Shown: positions 1 to 8,174 of the stretch, one piece after another
How the letters are laid out: each line of letters begins with the position of its first letter
How positions within the stretch are numbered: position 1 is the stretch's first letter
NCBI GenBank assembly: GCA_031292255.1
Contig: JARLHN010000031.1
Location: 49,498 to 113,497 of the forward strand
DNA length: 64,000 bases
DNA from: Oryzomonas sp.
Lineage (GTDB): Bacteria; Desulfobacterota; Desulfuromonadia; Geobacterales; Pseudopelobacteraceae
Reading direction: 5' to 3'
Position numbers and translations under genes: made by a program
Notes under the pieces: generated by a model
Told to the model about the DNA's origin: nothing
Database searches by the model: none
What the model saw: only the letters and a program-made list of their open reading frames with translations

Positions 1-169
1 TGGCGGTCCATGTTTCTGTTTTGGCCTGGGTCGAAGTCACCGTTTCGGGCGGCGGGACGAATTTCTTTCCCTGGTTGATCATGGCGCCGATCTGCATGGC
101 CTTGATGCCCGCGAGGGTGGCGATGACGGCAACCAGGGCGAGTATGCAGAGGATGATGCGTTTTTTCAT
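1..169 (-). CDS. RND efflux periplasmic adaptor subunit (N-terminal part, runs off window)
   Basis: Only the first 56 codons lie in the window; the gene continues past the left edge. The protein starts MKKRIILCILALVAVIATLA, a basic start followed by a hydrophobic segment, which fits a signal anchor. A Pro-rich linker (KFVPPPETV) follows and then the expected start of the first beta-strand. This is the typical N-terminus of AcrA/MdtE-type adaptors, which link an inner-membrane RND pump to an outer-membrane channel. A NodT-type outer-membrane factor lies upstream on the same strand, so the two probably belong to one exporter with the RND pump beyond the edge. The family call rests on a short segment and on this neighbour. 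Confidence 0.7.
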   Translation of the reverse strand, partial: MKKRIILCILALVAVIATLAGIKAMQIGAMINQGKKFVPPPETVTSTQAKTETWTA

Positions 170-240
170 GGTTGGACGTCTCCGTTCGCGGATGAAAACT
201 AGTGTGCTGCGCAGTTAATAGTTGTAAATAATTCCTTTGC

Positions 241-333
241 AATTCTGGCAGGTGCCAAGGCGCGGCGATGCAGGTGTAGCAGGGCCTACATCAAGGAGCC
301 GTAACGACGGCAGATGGCAAAAGAGCCGGAATT
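241..333. repeat. Folded palindromic intergenic element
   Basis: An outer stem pairs 241-249 with 325-333 (AATTCTGGC / GCCGGAATT) and a second pairs 253-257 with 315-319. Two inner hairpins are visible: 273-279 with 286-292, and GCCGT-AACG-ACGGC at 298-311. It lies about 70 bases upstream of the efflux adaptor start, so it would be in that gene's leader. It could be a dispersed DNA element or a structured RNA; no family is assigned. Confidence 0.5.
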
Positions 334-394
334 ATACCAACTAATTAACTGCACAGTGCAATAGTACCTTGTAACACTTAAATTAACGGATAAA

Positions 395-507
395 ATCCCC
401 TCCCCCCTTGCGGGGGAGGGTTGGGGTGGGGGGGAGGTCGCAATGGAATGAGCTCGGTTGCGGCTTCACCCACCCCCTAACCCCCTCCCGTCAAGGGAGG
501 AGGGACT
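395..507. repeat. C/G-rich inverted-repeat element (REP/BIME-like)
   Basis: A C-rich/G-rich hairpin arm (about 395-436) is followed after some 30 bases by an inverted version of the same arm (about 466-507). Each arm itself folds, for example CCCTCCC near 485 with GGGAGG near 495. This paired, inverted organisation resembles bacterial interspersed mosaic elements. It lies between the two efflux genes and could terminate or attenuate transcription from the outer-membrane factor gene. Function is inferred only from shape. Confidence 0.6.
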
Positions 508-561
508 TTTCCGATATGTTTAATGTTATGTGGTATTAGCTACTTATTATTGCTAATCGCC

Positions 562-2130
562 TTATCTGGTACTGCCGTTTCCGTCGGCGGACTCCGTTTT
601 CCGGTTCCACCACCCGCCGCCCAGGGCTTGGAAGAGCGCCGCGCTGTCGGCAACACGCGCCGCCTGGGCCTGAACCAGGCTGAGGAGCGCCTGCTGGTGC
701 TGGCGCTCGGCGTTGAGCAGCAACAGGTAGTTTACCGCACCGAGCGCGAACTGCCGCTGCGTCAGCTCAAGGGAATCACGAGCACTCCTTTCGGCCTCAG
801 CCTGCGCCTTGAGCGCCGCTGCATCCGATTCGATCGCCTGCAACACGTCGGCTACGTTCTGGAAGGCCTGCAGCAGGGTTTCGCGATATTGTGCCCCTGC
901 CTGATCCAGGGCGGCAATGGCGGCGCGGCGTTTGGCGGTCAGTTCGCCGCCATGAAAGAGCGGCTGGGTGAGGCCTGCGCCCAGGCTCCAGATAAAGGTC
1001 CCCGGGGCGAACAGGTCCTGCAGGCTGGTCGCCTGCGATCCCATGCTGCCGTTGAGGGTGATCTGCGGGTAGAGGTTGGCCGTGGCCACGCCGACCTGGG
1101 CGCCGGCGGCGTGCAGCAGCTCTTCCGAGGCGCGTATGTCGGGACGCTGGCGCACCAGGGAGGAAGGAAGACTGAGGGGTAGCTCCCCAGGAAGATTCAG
1201 CTTTTTCAGATCGAACACCGGCAGCGCCGCTTCGCTCGGGAGTTTGCCGGTATACACCGCCAGCAGGTTGCGGGTCTGGGCCAGCTCCTTCTCCAGCGGG
1301 GGAAGGCCGGTCCGGCTCTGGGCAAGCTGCGCCTGCTGGGCCAGGGTGTCGGTACGTGACGCGCCGCCCAGCTGGAATTGGCGTTCCACCAACGCCAACT
1401 GTCGTTCCTGCAGGGTTATGATCTCCCGCGTGGCCTTCAGTTGAGCCCGCAGGGAGGCATCTTTCACCGCCGCGGCGACGATGTTGGAAGCGAGCGTCAG
1501 GTAGGTGCCTTCGAGCTGAAAGCGCTGATAGTCCACCTGCGACCTGAGCCCCTCCAGTTCACGCCGTCCCCCGCCGAACACGTCGAGGGCATAGGACACG
1601 CCCACCGTTGCGCTGAGGAGGCTGAAGACGAATGTGCCGGCGTTGGGCTGGCCGAAGGCAGCGCCGGAAGCCTGCTGGCGCGTTCCCGTAAAAGACGCAT
1701 CCACACTCGGGTAGTACACGCTGCCGCTCCGGGCACGCAGGTTTTCCTGGGCCTGGATCAGGGTTGCCTGTGCCGCGGCAAGGGTCGGGTTGTCTTTCAG
1801 GGCTTGGCGGATCAGGTGGTCCAGTTCCGGGTTGTGGAACATCTGCCACCATTGGGCCGGGATATCCGCTCCCAGCATGAAGTGCTGCGCTGCGCCTCCC
1901 GCGGCCGGGGTGGAAACGGTTTCCGCCGGCAGGGCCGTGGCCGTGTAGCCCGTGGCTGCCGGTGCAGCCGGCACATGAAAATCGGGTCCGACCATGCAAC
2001 CGCACATTGCCAGGCATACGGCGGCGACCAACAGCCCGGCCGTCAAACGTACGGCGCGTGCGCCACTATCGTTGGTCACGGCGTTATTGTTCCTACGTGG
2101 GGTGCGGTTTGTCGCGTGTATCTTCGTCAC
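562..2130 (-). CDS. NodT-family outer-membrane efflux lipoprotein (OMF channel)
   Basis: This 522-residue protein is the outer-membrane channel of a tripartite efflux pump. A hydrophobic stretch at about 29-42 ends in AMCGC, a lipobox placing the lipidated Cys near residue 45, followed by the family-typical MVGPDF. Two outer-membrane efflux (TolC-like) repeats follow, with long helical segments rich in Ala, Gln and Leu and the motif LVRQRPDIRASEELL near the middle. Length is normal for the family. The start is GTG at 2130, preceded by GAGG. Downstream on the same strand, after a 390-base gap holding two repeat elements, begins an RND adaptor gene. The substrate cannot be read from the sequence. 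Confidence 0.92.
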   Translation of the reverse strand: MTKIHATNRTPRRNNNAVTNDSGARAVRLTAGLLVAAVCLAMCGCMVGPDFHVPAAPAATGYTATALPAETVSTPAAGGAAQHFMLGADIPAQWWQMFHNPELDHLIRQALKDNPTLAAAQATLIQAQENLRARSGSVYYPSVDASFTGTRQQASGAAFGQPNAGTFVFSLLSATVGVSYALDVFGGGRRELEGLRSQVDYQRFQLEGTYLTLASNIVAAAVKDASLRAQLKATREIITLQERQLALVERQFQLGGASRTDTLAQQAQLAQSRTGLPPLEKELAQTRNLLAVYTGKLPSEAALPVFDLKKLNLPGELPLSLPSSLVRQRPDIRASEELLHAAGAQVGVATANLYPQITLNGSMGSQATSLQDLFAPGTFIWSLGAGLTQPLFHGGELTAKRRAAIAALDQAGAQYRETLLQAFQNVADVLQAIESDAAALKAQAEAERSARDSLELTQRQFALGAVNYLLLLNAERQHQQALLSLVQAQAARVADSAALFQALGGGWWNRKTESADGNGSTR

Positions 2131-2193
2131 GTATACCTCGTGCTAAATGAGTTTCCGCTCGTAGGGTCGAGTCAAAAAGCCCTCCTTTCCGAA

Positions 2194-2238
2194 TCGGAAA
2201 CCAATAGTTTTTCATCCGGAGTTTCCGGATGGAAACTA
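2194..2238 (-). repeat. Dispersed TCCGGAAACTCCGGA palindrome, copy 1
   Basis: An imperfect palindrome centred on TCCGGAAACTCCGGA, flanked by TAGTTT on one side and AAAACTA on the other. It lies about 65 bases upstream of the outer-membrane efflux gene and reads in that gene's direction. It shares an extended tail (CTATTGGTTTCCGA) with the copy at 30914-30956. Confidence 0.8.
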
Positions 2239-2267
2239 ATAAATAGATACATGGATAAGCGATTTTG

Positions 2268-4907
2268 TCAAAGGCTCTTGGCCACAACTTCGTATACATC
2301 ACGGGGAAGATCGGGAAGGGCCTGGATCCGCATCAGTTCCCGCTGCATGAGTTCCCGCCTTCCCGGCTCGAAACGGCGCCAAGTGGTCAGCGGTGCAAGC
2401 AGGCGAGCGGATACCTGGGGATTGAGCGGGATGAGGCGGAGCAGTTGGTCAACCAGAAACCGGTAGCCGGCGCCGTCCGGGGCATGGAAATGGGGCTGGT
2501 TCTGGCTGAAGGCACCTACCAGGGCGCGGAAACGGTTGGGATTGGTGAGCTCGAAGGCCGGATGGCTTATGAGCGCCTCGACGTCGTCGATGACGTCCGG
2601 GATATCAGACGTGGCCCTGAGCGAGAACCACTTGTCCACCACTTGGCGGTCCCCCTGCCAGTGTCGGTAGAAATCCTCCAACGCCTCGCTACGCTCGGGG
2701 CAGTTGCATGAAGCCAGCGGTGAAAGCGCCCCCATGGTGTCGGTCATGTTGTCCGAGGAACGATACTGCCGGATGCAGAGGTCAATAATGGCCTGCTCTT
2801 CAAGGCTCATAAGGTAGGCCAGGCAGAGGTTGGCAAAACGGCGTTCCCCGGAGCGGCCGTCGTCCACCGAATAGGGCCGCATGGCGCGGCATGCCTCTCG
2901 AGCCGCCAGAAAATCATCCCGCAGCAGAGTAGCAAGGGTGCGGATGATGAATTTGCGGGCAATGTGGATGGCTTCCGGATCAATGACAGGCATCAGTTCG
3001 GCCAGGTATTTCTCCGACGGCAGGGTGAGCGCCTCGGCCAGGAATGCCCGGTCCCGCTCCCCACCTGCGAGGGTGGCCCGGTAGGCCGCCACAAAGTCCT
3101 GGTCCGGCCTGAGTTCCCGCCCGGCCTGATGGTCGGCCGCCAGGCCGAGGATGACCTGTGACGCCAATTGCTGGCCCGCCTCCCAGCGGCAGAAAGGGTC
3201 GGTTTCGTGGGCCATGAGGAGCACGAGTTCTGCGTGACTGTAGGGATAGTCGAGTTTCACCGGTGCGGAGAAGCCGCGCAGCAACGCTGGCACCGGCTCT
3301 CGTTCCAGGCCGGAGAAATGGAATGCCTGCTCGGCTTTGAGTACCTCAAGAACCCTGGTGGCCGGGCCGGGCGTTGTTTCGCCGAACAGGGTGACCGGAA
3401 GCTCCCGGCCATCACGGTCCAGGAGGCCGATGGCCAATGGTATGTGGAAAGGCTGTTTTTCAGCCTGCCCCGGAGTCGGGGGACAGGATTGGCGCACCGT
3501 CAGGGTGAAGACGCCGTCAGCCGCCTCGAATGCGCCTGATGCCTCGATATGCGGCGTTCCGGCCAGACTGTACCAGAGGCGGAATTGGCCGAGGTCCCTC
3601 TCTCCCGCATCGGCCATGGCCTGGACAAAATCCTCGATCGTGACCGCCTGGCCGTCGTGGCGCTGGAAGTAGAGGTCCATGCCCTTTCTGAAGCGCTCTG
3701 CGCCCAGCAGGGCGCGAAGCATGCGGATCACCTCGGCACCCTTGTTGTAGACGGTCGTGGTGTAAAAGTTGTTGATCTCCATATAGGAGTCGGGCCGGAC
3801 CGGGTGCGCCAGGGGGCCGTTATCTTCGGCGAATTGCGCGGTGCGCAGGTAGCGGACATCGGCTATGCGCTTCACGCCGCGCGATTCCATGTCAGCCGAA
3901 AACTCCTGGTCGCGGAAGATGGTCAGCCCCTCCTTGAGGGAGAGCTGGAACCAATCGCGACAGGTTACCCTGTTGCCGCTCCAGTTGTGGAAATATTCGT
4001 GGCCGATGACCTCCTCGATGGCCTGGTAGTCCTCGTCGGTGGCGGTCTCGGGTGTTGCCAGGACGTAGCGGGAGTTGAAGACATTGAGTCCCTTGTTTTC
4101 CATGGCCCCCATGTTGAAATCGTCAACCGCCACGATCATGTAGCAGTCCAGGTCGTATTCCCTGCCAAAGGTCTCCTCGTCCCAGCGCATGGCCTTTTTC
4201 AGGGAACGGAGCGCGTGTTCTCCCTTGTGGCGGTTCTCTTCCTGGAGATAGAGGCGCAGGCTCACCGCACGGCCGGTACAGGTCGTAAAGCTGTCCTCGA
4301 TGCTGGCCAAGTCGCCGGCTACCAGGGCAAAGAGGTAGCTGGGCTTCTTGAAAGGGTCGTGCCAGGTGGCGAAATGGCGGCCGTTCGGCAATTCTCCCCT
4401 CTCCACCGGGTTGCCGTTGGATAGGAGCACCGGATAATGATCGCGGTCGGCAATTACGGTGACGGTGTAGATGGAAAGCACATCGGGACGGTCCGTATAG
4501 TAGGTGATGGAGCGGAAACCCTGGGCCTCGCACTGGGTGCAGAACATCCCGCCCGAGCGATAGAGCCCCTCCAGGCTGGTGTTGTCCTGGGGTCGCAGCT
4601 CGGTTTCCACCTCCAGGGTGAAGGCGGCAGGGACGGAAGGCACGACGAGCGCTTCTTCCGATACCTGAAAGGCTTCCGGGGCCAGGGGTGCGCCGTCGAG
4701 GCGCAATCCGCGCAGCACAAAGCGATGGCCGTCCAGGATCAGCGGCCGCTCCCCCTTGGAGCGGTCAAAGGCGGCTCGCATGGCGAGACGGGAGCGGACG
4801 AGAGTCATTTCCTCCCCCAGCTCAAAGATGAGGTCGATACTATCAACCGTATAATCGGGGGGGCGGTAATCGTGACGATGGATCGTGGTATGAGCGGATT
4901 CTGTCAT
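2268..4907 (-). CDS. pepN: Aminopeptidase N (M1 family zinc metallopeptidase)
   Basis: A cytoplasmic peptidase that removes N-terminal residues from peptides. It is 879 residues long, matching the bacterial PepN subfamily. The substrate-binding GAMEN motif is near residue 265 and the zinc site HEYFH near 301. The third zinc ligand Glu sits in the LKEGLTIFRDQEF segment about 18 residues later. A beta-rich N-terminal domain comes first, and the C-terminal third is the helical domain of the family. The gene starts 27 bases after a TetR regulator gene on the same strand, so the two may be cotranscribed. The downstream efflux gene is separated by 137 bases containing a palindromic repeat. Confidence 0.97.
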   Translation of the reverse strand: MTESAHTTIHRHDYRPPDYTVDSIDLIFELGEEMTLVRSRLAMRAAFDRSKGERPLILDGHRFVLRGLRLDGAPLAPEAFQVSEEALVVPSVPAAFTLEVETELRPQDNTSLEGLYRSGGMFCTQCEAQGFRSITYYTDRPDVLSIYTVTVIADRDHYPVLLSNGNPVERGELPNGRHFATWHDPFKKPSYLFALVAGDLASIEDSFTTCTGRAVSLRLYLQEENRHKGEHALRSLKKAMRWDEETFGREYDLDCYMIVAVDDFNMGAMENKGLNVFNSRYVLATPETATDEDYQAIEEVIGHEYFHNWSGNRVTCRDWFQLSLKEGLTIFRDQEFSADMESRGVKRIADVRYLRTAQFAEDNGPLAHPVRPDSYMEINNFYTTTVYNKGAEVIRMLRALLGAERFRKGMDLYFQRHDGQAVTIEDFVQAMADAGERDLGQFRLWYSLAGTPHIEASGAFEAADGVFTLTVRQSCPPTPGQAEKQPFHIPLAIGLLDRDGRELPVTLFGETTPGPATRVLEVLKAEQAFHFSGLEREPVPALLRGFSAPVKLDYPYSHAELVLLMAHETDPFCRWEAGQQLASQVILGLAADHQAGRELRPDQDFVAAYRATLAGGERDRAFLAEALTLPSEKYLAELMPVIDPEAIHIARKFIIRTLATLLRDDFLAAREACRAMRPYSVDDGRSGERRFANLCLAYLMSLEEQAIIDLCIRQYRSSDNMTDTMGALSPLASCNCPERSEALEDFYRHWQGDRQVVDKWFSLRATSDIPDVIDDVEALISHPAFELTNPNRFRALVGAFSQNQPHFHAPDGAGYRFLVDQLLRLIPLNPQVSARLLAPLTTWRRFEPGRRELMQRELMRIQALPDLPRDVYEVVAKSL

Positions 4908-4934
4908 GTTGGCCCTCGTGTGCCGTTAGGAAGC

Positions 4935-5513
4935 CTACCGTTTTATGCCGTCCCAGCAGGCCGCGGTGGTTTTTTCGATCAGCAGGTCGTCCAGTTCTAT
5001 GAACCCGAGGATGTGGTCCCGGGTCAGGGTGATCATTGGCCCGAACGCCAGGGCAAAGAGTACGACATCGGGCAGATCCTTTATAACCTGCTGGGATACT
5101 CCCTGTTCGAACAATGTCAGGTACGGGAGGTCATCGTCCTTGGACTCTTTTGCAAACCTGCCCCGGCGCAATGCCGCCCCATAGGGGGAGTTGTGAAACT
5201 GCTCCATGTACTTGAAATCGAGCGGGTGAGTGGACCAATATTTGAGGAGCCCGACGCCCAGGTGCAGAAAGCGCTCCCTGATAGGGCGCTCCGTCTGGTA
5301 GCCCTCCTGGAGAGCCTTCAGCAGCTTTCCTTCAATCTCCCGGTACAACTCCTTGATGAGGATGTCCTTGCTCTCGAAATAGCAGTAGATCGTCCCGGCC
5401 GCCACCCCGGCTTTTTCGGCGATCATGGCCATGGGAGCCCCATGGAATCCCTGTTCGGCAATAATCTGCAATGCCGCGCCAACTATGTCGCTACGCTTAT
5501 CAGGTCTTGCCAT
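4935..5513 (-). CDS. TetR/AcrR family transcriptional regulator
   Basis: A 192-residue one-component regulator. The N-terminal helix-turn-helix (about 8-55) carries the conserved segment AGVAAGTIYCYFESKDIL, and the C-terminal two-thirds is the helical ligand-binding domain, which varies in this family. A perfect inverted repeat (TTGAATGA, four bases, TCATTCAA) lies 22 bases upstream of the start and is the likely autoregulatory operator. pepN follows after 27 bases and an efflux system after that. The regulator could control the pump, as many TetR proteins do, but the sequence shows only the self-operator. Ligand unknown. Confidence 0.93.
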   Translation of the reverse strand: MARPDKRSDIVGAALQIIAEQGFHGAPMAMIAEKAGVAAGTIYCYFESKDILIKELYREIEGKLLKALQEGYQTERPIRERFLHLGVGLLKYWSTHPLDFKYMEQFHNSPYGAALRRGRFAKESKDDDLPYLTLFEQGVSQQVIKDLPDVVLFALAFGPMITLTRDHILGFIELDDLLIEKTTAACWDGIKR

Positions 5514-5534
5514 GCGCCATTGCCCCCCTTGGTG

Positions 5535-5554
5535 TTGAATGAATGGTCATTCAA
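5535..5554. promoter_or_regulatory. Putative TetR operator (autoregulatory)
   Basis: A perfect 8-base inverted repeat with a 4-base spacer, TTGAATGAATGGTCATTCAA, located just upstream of the TetR gene that starts at 5513. Position and symmetry fit a TetR-dimer operator. No second copy is seen in the window. Confidence 0.65.
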
Positions 5555-5710
5555 TGGCTTCAATCTATAATGTCTCCAAATGGTTTGTCAAGGTGTACTT
5601 ATAATTACTCAGGTCCCTCCCGTCAACGGAATTGCGTGTCATGTGCCGCGTGACAAGTCCCTTCGGTGCGCTGGGCAAAAAACGCCACATGTGCCTGGTA
5701 TTGCCTTCAT

Positions 5711-5762
5711 ACGCGCCAAAGCCCCGCCTCCCATCCGGGAGGGAAGCGGGGCTTTGGCGCGT
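5711..5762. terminator. Strong hairpin terminator after the redox operon
   Basis: A long inverted repeat (ACGCGCCAAAGCCCCGC against GCGGGGCTTTGGCGCGT) with a further nested GGGAGG/CCTCCC pair. It lies 56 bases beyond the stop codon of the enoyl-CoA hydratase gene and separates it from the TetR-pepN unit. Confidence 0.8.
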
Positions 5763-5817
5763 CTCGATTAGACATGGTCCGGTCCGGCCGGTGGCCTATT
5801 CCGCCATCCAGTGCAAA

Positions 5818-6540
5818 CTACCCGGCAAACTTGTTCAGAAGTATCTCGCGAAAGGCCTGGTCATGCTCCATGGCAAAGGATTCCTCGAATCCGCTTGCGC
5901 AGTTGGCAACAAAGGTTTGCTTCACATATCGCAACGCATCGGCAGGTGCTTCCAGGATAGCGGCCGCAAGTTTCTGCGCTTCTTCAGGCAAATACTCCTG
6001 ATCATGCACCGAACTCACCAGCCCGACCCGCAGCGCTTCTGCTGCGTCGATCCGTCGTCCGGTCAGGCACAACTCGCGGGCATGACCATCTCCAACGATC
6101 CAGCGCAAGGGAGTGCAGAGCGGCGGCGCGCCAAACTTGATCTCGGGGTGGCCAAAGCTGGCCGTTGCGGCGGCTATGCGAATATCGCAGAAACAGGCCA
6201 GATCAAAGCCGCCTCCCAGGGCAGGGCCGTTGATTGCTGCAATTATCGGTTTTGAAAAATTCCACAGGTCGCGGTGATAGCGTGACGAGGACTCCAATAG
6301 TTCGGGATGGCGCTCAACCTGCTTGAATTCTTCCAGATCAAACCCTGCTGAAAAGGCGTTACCGGTTCCGGTGATAATCACGCATCCCACTTTATCGTAG
6401 TCCTGCCATTTCGCCAAACATGCCGAGATTTCCTGTCGCATCAGAATGGAGATGGCGTTGCGCCGCTCGGGACGGTTGAGGGTGATGGTGCCGTAGCCGT
6501 TGTTGTCGCCGATTGTGGTGATGATAGTCTGGAAGGTCAT
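5818..6540 (-). CDS. Enoyl-CoA hydratase/isomerase family protein
   Basis: A 240-residue crotonase-fold protein. The oxyanion-hole segments are visible: SAGFDLEEF near residue 65 and the family signature INGPALGGGFDLACFCDIRIA near 105-123. The catalytic Glu positions of true hydratases are not clearly conserved (HPEIKFGAPP near 130), so it may be a hydratase, an isomerase or another crotonase activity. It is the last gene of a six-gene minus-strand operon of flavin and nitro reductases, 38 bases after a flavodoxin-like reductase. That context hints at unsaturated thioester or electrophile metabolism, but the substrate is unknown. Confidence 0.88.
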   Translation of the reverse strand: MTFQTIITTIGDNNGYGTITLNRPERRNAISILMRQEISACLAKWQDYDKVGCVIITGTGNAFSAGFDLEEFKQVERHPELLESSSRYHRDLWNFSKPIIAAINGPALGGGFDLACFCDIRIAAATASFGHPEIKFGAPPLCTPLRWIVGDGHARELCLTGRRIDAAEALRVGLVSSVHDQEYLPEEAQKLAAAILEAPADALRYVKQTFVANCASGFEESFAMEHDQAFREILLNKFAG

Positions 6541-6578
6541 TAGATGCTCTCTAACTTGGAACAGAGCCGTAACGTCGC

Positions 6579-7235
6579 CTACTCGCTCCTTTTTCCTGCA
6601 AGTCTGGCCCCAAGCTCGTTAGCCTTCCGGCAGTCCTGGGGAAATACTTCCTCGCGCCGTTGAGCTTTATGGACGGGATCGAAGCTCTCTATCAGCACTT
6701 TCGCATAATCGTCGACCTGACAGGTGTCAAAGCTGCACAGGGACTCGGGCTTTTGCCCGAAGATCAGTTGCAGGTAACGGGCGTGGGAGTTGAAGAGGTC
6801 TTCGTAGCCGTTCGCCTTGCTCTGCTCCTCCGCGACGTTCATCGTATAGATGAACCCGGTGGCGATCTTTTTGGGGGCTATGGATGCGTAAGGCACGGTG
6901 TAGGTCAGGTACGGAAACAGCAGCCGTTCAAGGAAAGAGCGCGTTTCGCCGGTCACCGAGCCGAAATAGATCGGCGATCCGATGATCAGGGCATCGGCCT
7001 CAATGATTCTTTGCAGGATCGGCGTCAAACCATCGATTAAACCGCATGTGCCATAGCTTTTACCCCCCCTCGTCTTGCAGGCAAGGCAGCTTATGCATCC
7101 TTTGAAGTCGAGGTCGTAGAGATGGACGAGTTCCGTTTCTGCCCCCTGTGCGGCTGCGCCTTCCAGGGCCTTGCCCAGCAGGGTCGCCGTGTTCCACGTT
7201 TTCCTCGGGCTCCCGTTAATCGCGATAACCTTCAT
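6579..7235 (-). CDS. Flavodoxin-like NAD(P)H-dependent FMN reductase (first of two)
   Basis: A 218-residue flavodoxin-fold protein beginning MKVIAINGSPRKTWNTATLL, the phosphate-binding loop for FMN. It continues with CISCLACKTRGG, a Cys cluster seen in iron-sulphur flavoproteins, and SPIYFGSVTGETRSFLERL, the second FMN-contact loop. The start at 7235 is chosen because AGAGGTG lies seven bases upstream and the conserved strand begins there. It is cotranscribed with the ferredoxin-nitroreductase gene (106-base gap) and the enoyl-CoA hydratase gene. It probably moves electrons to quinones, metals or nitro compounds; the substrate is not readable. Confidence 0.88.
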   Translation of the reverse strand: MKVIAINGSPRKTWNTATLLGKALEGAAAQGAETELVHLYDLDFKGCISCLACKTRGGKSYGTCGLIDGLTPILQRIIEADALIIGSPIYFGSVTGETRSFLERLLFPYLTYTVPYASIAPKKIATGFIYTMNVAEEQSKANGYEDLFNSHARYLQLIFGQKPESLCSFDTCQVDDYAKVLIESFDPVHKAQRREEVFPQDCRKANELGARLAGKRSE

Positions 7236-7341
7236 AGTGGCACCTCTAGAGTATGATTTTTTTTCTTGGATTTTCACGTTAAGCCAGTAACGTCCGGTTA
7301 GAAAATTGCATTCGACTCAACAGATGATCAAAAGTCTCCCG

Positions 7342-8145
7342 TCATCGCCATTCGATCCGCGCCTCAAGGCGCGGTGGAACGCGGTGGTAGCTATAGCGGG
7401 GAAAGCCGTACATCAACGCTCCGAATACGCTGTGGTCAGCGGGAATGCCGAGTGCTTCCCGCAGCGGCAGGTGCCCGTTCGCCGCCCGCATCAGGAAACC
7501 GGCCCAGCAGGTGCCGATGCCCTGGGCGACCGCTGCCAGCTCGAATTGGGTCAGGGCAATGGTGCTGTCCACCGAACTCCAGATCCACTCGTCCGGGGCG
7601 TGGATGACGGCCAGATGGGGCGCATTGCGCAGGATTGGGTCCCTGCCCTGTTCCCACAGTTCGATATACCGGGCGTAGCGGGGTTCCAGGCTGGTGCTCC
7701 GGCGCAGGTAGTCGATCACCAAGCCGGCCAGGCCTCTGACCTCGGCCGGGGTCTGTATCACCAGCCAGTGCACCGGCTGGCGGTTCACGGCCGAAGGGGC
7801 CCAGCGGGCGGTATCGATGATCTCCCTGACCATGGCTTGCGGCACCGGTTCCTCCCGGAATTCCCGTACAGAGCGGCGGCTTCTCAGGAGCTGGTTCAGG
7901 GCCGGGATGGGAACGGCCAGGGTGTGGTCGATGAGGTGTGCGTCTTCCATGGGCAGGGCTTCGTGGCTGACGGCGCCCTGGGGGCAGACTGCGACGCAGT
8001 GGCCGCAGGTGATGCAGTGCTGGTCCGCGCCGGCGCGAAAAGCGGGGAAACCCTCGCCATCCGGCTCGAAAAGTCCCTGAGGGCATACTTCTCCGCACAT
8101 GCCGTCACGCAGGCAGGTGTTGTGATCAATGGTTACCAAGCTCAT
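7342..8145 (-). CDS. Ferredoxin-nitroreductase fusion protein
   Basis: A 267-residue protein with two parts. Residues 1-65 form a two-cluster ferredoxin with two CxxxCxxxCP-type motifs (CLRDGMCGEVCP and CITCGHCVAVCP), able to hold two 4Fe-4S clusters. From about residue 80 comes an FMN nitroreductase domain with RRSVREFREEPVP, WAPSAVNRQPVHW and a C-terminal GIGTCWAGF segment. The fused form is common in anaerobes, where reduced ferredoxin feeds the flavin directly. The start at 8145 follows GGAGGAAAGC; a longer frame upstream has no such support. It lies 29 bases after the QueG-like gene in the same operon. Confidence 0.93.
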   Translation of the reverse strand: MSLVTIDHNTCLRDGMCGEVCPQGLFEPDGEGFPAFRAGADQHCITCGHCVAVCPQGAVSHEALPMEDAHLIDHTLAVPIPALNQLLRSRRSVREFREEPVPQAMVREIIDTARWAPSAVNRQPVHWLVIQTPAEVRGLAGLVIDYLRRSTSLEPRYARYIELWEQGRDPILRNAPHLAVIHAPDEWIWSSVDSTIALTQFELAAVAQGIGTCWAGFLMRAANGHLPLREALGIPADHSVFGALMYGFPRYSYHRVPPRLEARIEWR

Positions 8146-8174
8146 GCTTTCCTCCTGTAAAATAAAAGTTTCGG

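Noticed and set aside
181-204. A seventh-looking half-site (CGGATGAAAACTAG) before the efflux adaptor
   Set aside because: Only one arm resembles the dispersed palindrome and its orientation is reversed relative to the gene; too weak to count as a copy.
2147-2182. A ten-codon leader frame (TTG start after AAAGGAGG) upstream of the outer-membrane efflux gene
   Set aside because: Good ribosome-binding site but no attenuator structure or codon pattern that would support a leader peptide.
523-2466. Long plus-strand frames opposite the outer-membrane efflux gene and aminopeptidase N
   Set aside because: Shadows of the high-GC genes on the minus strand; no motif or start signal of their own.
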